This document shows, in pieces, positions 18,702-19,997 of a stretch of 19,997 nt of DNA. Position numbers and translations under genes: made by a program. Origin of the DNA: Puniceicoccales bacterium (lineage in GTDB: Bacteria; Verrucomicrobiota; Verrucomicrobiia; Opitutales; JAIRLM01); NCBI GenBank assembly GCA_031287845.1, contig JAITSI010000091.1, forward strand, positions 1 through 19,997, given 5' to 3'. The number at the start of each line of letters is the position of its first letter. Position 1 is the stretch's first letter. The notes beneath the pieces were generated by a model. That model made no database searches, was not told the origin of the DNA, and was given only the letters and a program-made list of their open reading frames with translations.

Positions 18702-19670
18702 ATGACCGCTGGCGTCGACAGAAATGAAATTGGGATCCTGGTACCACCGCCGCTGTGGCCGTTGGATCCCATTGCCATCGCCACGCTGCTGGCCGTGGCA
18801 GGAACGGCTGTGACCGGGGTGCTGGTCTTCGCCGTCTCCCTCACCGTCCTGTGGCCCGTGCTGGTCGGCTGCGCCGGCTGCGCCGCCATTGGCTCGATCG
18901 CATTCATGGTCGTCTGCAATGTCGGCGGAGGATGGAAAAGCGGGGATGAAATCAAAGCTCGCATCCATTTCCTGGATGGGATGGCCGATGGCAAAAAAAC
19001 GGCCGATGCCCTGCGGGAGCTGGCGGATCGGGAAAAGATTTCCCTGGCGGAGAATGATCTGGAGGCAATATGCGATGCGGTGAATGCGGTTGTCTGCAAC
19101 AAAACGGGAAAATCTGTAAAGACAAAATTTTTAAAAGACCTACGCCAGGCCTCGGACAACGGGATCGCTGGCTGTGATTTCGTTTTCTGTAATTGCCAAC
19201 GGGAAGCTTTGCCACTCCTGTCCGCCGTCCTGGCGCTGATTCCCAATTCTGGAATCGCCATAAAAGAGAACAATGGCAAATGGATGATGGTTTGCGTGAA
19301 CCCGCAGGCGCATTTGCAAGCCACCCAAAAAAGTGACTATTTCGGAAAAAGGCTCTGTGCGATTTTCAATTCCGGCGATTCCACATCTTCCCCAAAAGAA
19401 TATCTTCAATCCCTGGAAAACGAATCATATGGTTGCCATGACCTGGTTCTGCACTATGCCGAGAATCGCCTCGTGGTCGACCTACTTTCCGTGGCAAGGC
19501 CCAAAAATCACCAACCCGCCCCGCCCCGGGTTAGAGAAACCCCATTCTCCGCGGCATCTCCATCCCCTGCGAAAGGTCACGGCACCGTAGAGTCTGGAAA
19601 AGGAGGGTGCGGCGAAGTCAAAGGCCCGGGGGAGGGTAGCGCCCCATCCTCCGCTGTTCTCCCGTTCTAG
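18702..19670 (+). CDS. Protein with an N-terminal two-lobed hydrophobic hairpin, unknown function, 322 aa
   Basis: I do not recognise a family. Two hydrophobic segments (about 24-48 and 53-73) separated by only a short WPVL turn form a bilobed hairpin, an architecture also seen in chlamydial Inc proteins; the likeness is of shape, not sequence. Residues 80-265 form a mixed soluble domain with many cysteines, including CDFVFCNCQREALPLLSAVL (158-177), which faintly resembles the F-I-x-C-N-L-P-x-R-E block of the large protein at 9046. The last ~50 residues are Pro/Ser/Gly-rich and disordered. ATG 18702 is preferred; a TTG at 18663 would add 13 residues. The upstream AT-rich stretch 18663-18700 may hold its promoter. 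The TAG stop is part of the CTAG bordering a dispersed repeat, so the tail may have been reshaped by that insertion. Confidence 0.75.
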   Translation: MTAGVDRNEIGILVPPPLWPLDPIAIATLLAVAGTAVTGVLVFAVSLTVLWPVLVGCAGCAAIGSIAFMVVCNVGGGWKSGDEIKARIHFLDGMADGKKTADALRELADREKISLAENDLEAICDAVNAVVCNKTGKSVKTKFLKDLRQASDNGIAGCDFVFCNCQREALPLLSAVLALIPNSGIAIKENNGKWMMVCVNPQAHLQATQKSDYFGKRLCAIFNSGDSTSSPKEYLQSLENESYGCHDLVLHYAENRLVVDLLSVARPKNHQPAPPRVRETPFSAASPSPAKGHGTVESGKGGCGEVKGPGEGSAPSSAVLPF

Positions 19671-19880
19671 GGTCAGGACCCGTAAACCCATATTCCACCT
19701 CCATCTGGAAAAGTAACCGATATGGACCCATGGCGCAGGAACTTGACTTCTTGAGGGAAGGGCCTCTCACGGGCGCTGCCCGGCGGAGCGGGCAGTGCCG
19801 CGGGCCGGCCCTGATGGGGAAAAGGCTACGCAGGGCGACCTGCGCGCTGCCCATGGCATCCGCCATGGCAGAAGCATTGC
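19667..19880 (-). repeat. Dispersed MITE-like element, locus 5 (right end, reverse orientation)
   Basis: CTAG (19667-19670, containing the upstream gene's stop) is followed by the terminal repeat GGTCAGGACCCGTAAA (19671-19686). The block with CTTGACTTCTTGAGGGAAG and GGCGCTGCCCGGCGGAGCGG follows, then the AAAGGCTACGC module shared with locus 2. Similarity to locus 2 in reverse continues to about 19880. The far terminal repeat is not found before the window ends. Confidence 0.85.
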
Positions 19881-19893
19881 CCAGCACCTCGTT

Positions 19894-19990
19894 CTATCAT
19901 CTCCTGGGGTTGGGCCGGCCCGCCAGCTTTGGATGGAACCGTCCCTAACGCCCGTCCGTCCGGCGTCCCGAGCGAAGCGAGGGATGATAG
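19894..19990. repeat. REP-like palindromic unit
   Basis: CTATCATC (19894-19901) and GATGATAG (19983-19990) are an 8-bp inverted pair. Inside the right half, TCCC (19966-19969) and GGGA (19981-19984) enclose GAGCGAAGCGA, which can fold with a GC/GC inner stem, a GAA loop and tandem G-A mismatches. A single copy is seen in the window. Confidence 0.4.
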
Positions 19991-19997
19991 CGCATTG

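Overview
The window is a GC-rich bacterial chromosome segment. FtsH, the housekeeping sigma factor, six-domain ribosomal protein S1 and MutS are all intact. A type III secretion cluster in the order sctJ-sctK-sctL, together with the sequence style of RpoD, FtsH and MutS, points to the PVC group, most likely a host-associated member of Verrucomicrobiota (Opitutales-like). The lineage is an inference from protein style; no rRNA gene is present to confirm it.

Layout. 1-126: truncated end of a dispersed repeat. 154-459 (-): unrecognised small protein. 585-2648 (+): ftsH. 2531-3568 (-): family 2 glycosyltransferase that overlaps the ftsH 3' end tail to tail. 3736-4377 (-): DUF4013-type membrane protein. 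4499-4897: composite repeat. 5068-6708 (+): rpsA. 6705-6915: repeat with terminator-like hairpins between convergent rpsA and rpoD. 7032-8849 (-): rpoD. 9046-12192 (+): 1048-residue membrane-anchored protein of unknown family with three diverged repeats of about 270-300 residues, visibly AT-richer than its surroundings. 12238-12550: the only complete copy of the dispersed repeat. 12587-14835 (-): sctJKL. 15075-16067 (+): multi-pass membrane protein overlapping the mutS start. 16058-18526 (+): mutS. 18702-19670 (+): protein with a two-lobed hydrophobic hairpin. 19667 to the end: another repeat copy and a small REP-like palindrome.

How the parts relate. The sct genes encode the inner-ring lipoprotein and two parts of the cytoplasmic sorting platform and ATPase stalk; the remaining apparatus genes are not here. 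The two unrecognised proteins at 9046 and 18702 each combine an N-terminal membrane anchor with a soluble body. In an organism with a type III system they are reasonable candidates for host-directed or envelope proteins, but nothing in the sequence proves secretion.

The most striking structure is a non-coding dispersed element seen at five loci. Its ends are 16-bp inverted repeats, consensus GGTCAGGACCCGTAAA, and every terminal repeat seen abuts CTAG or a one-base variant of it. One complete copy is about 305 bp. This looks like a MITE-type element with a CTAG target preference. It sits between genes and in two places supplies the TAG stop codon of the preceding gene.
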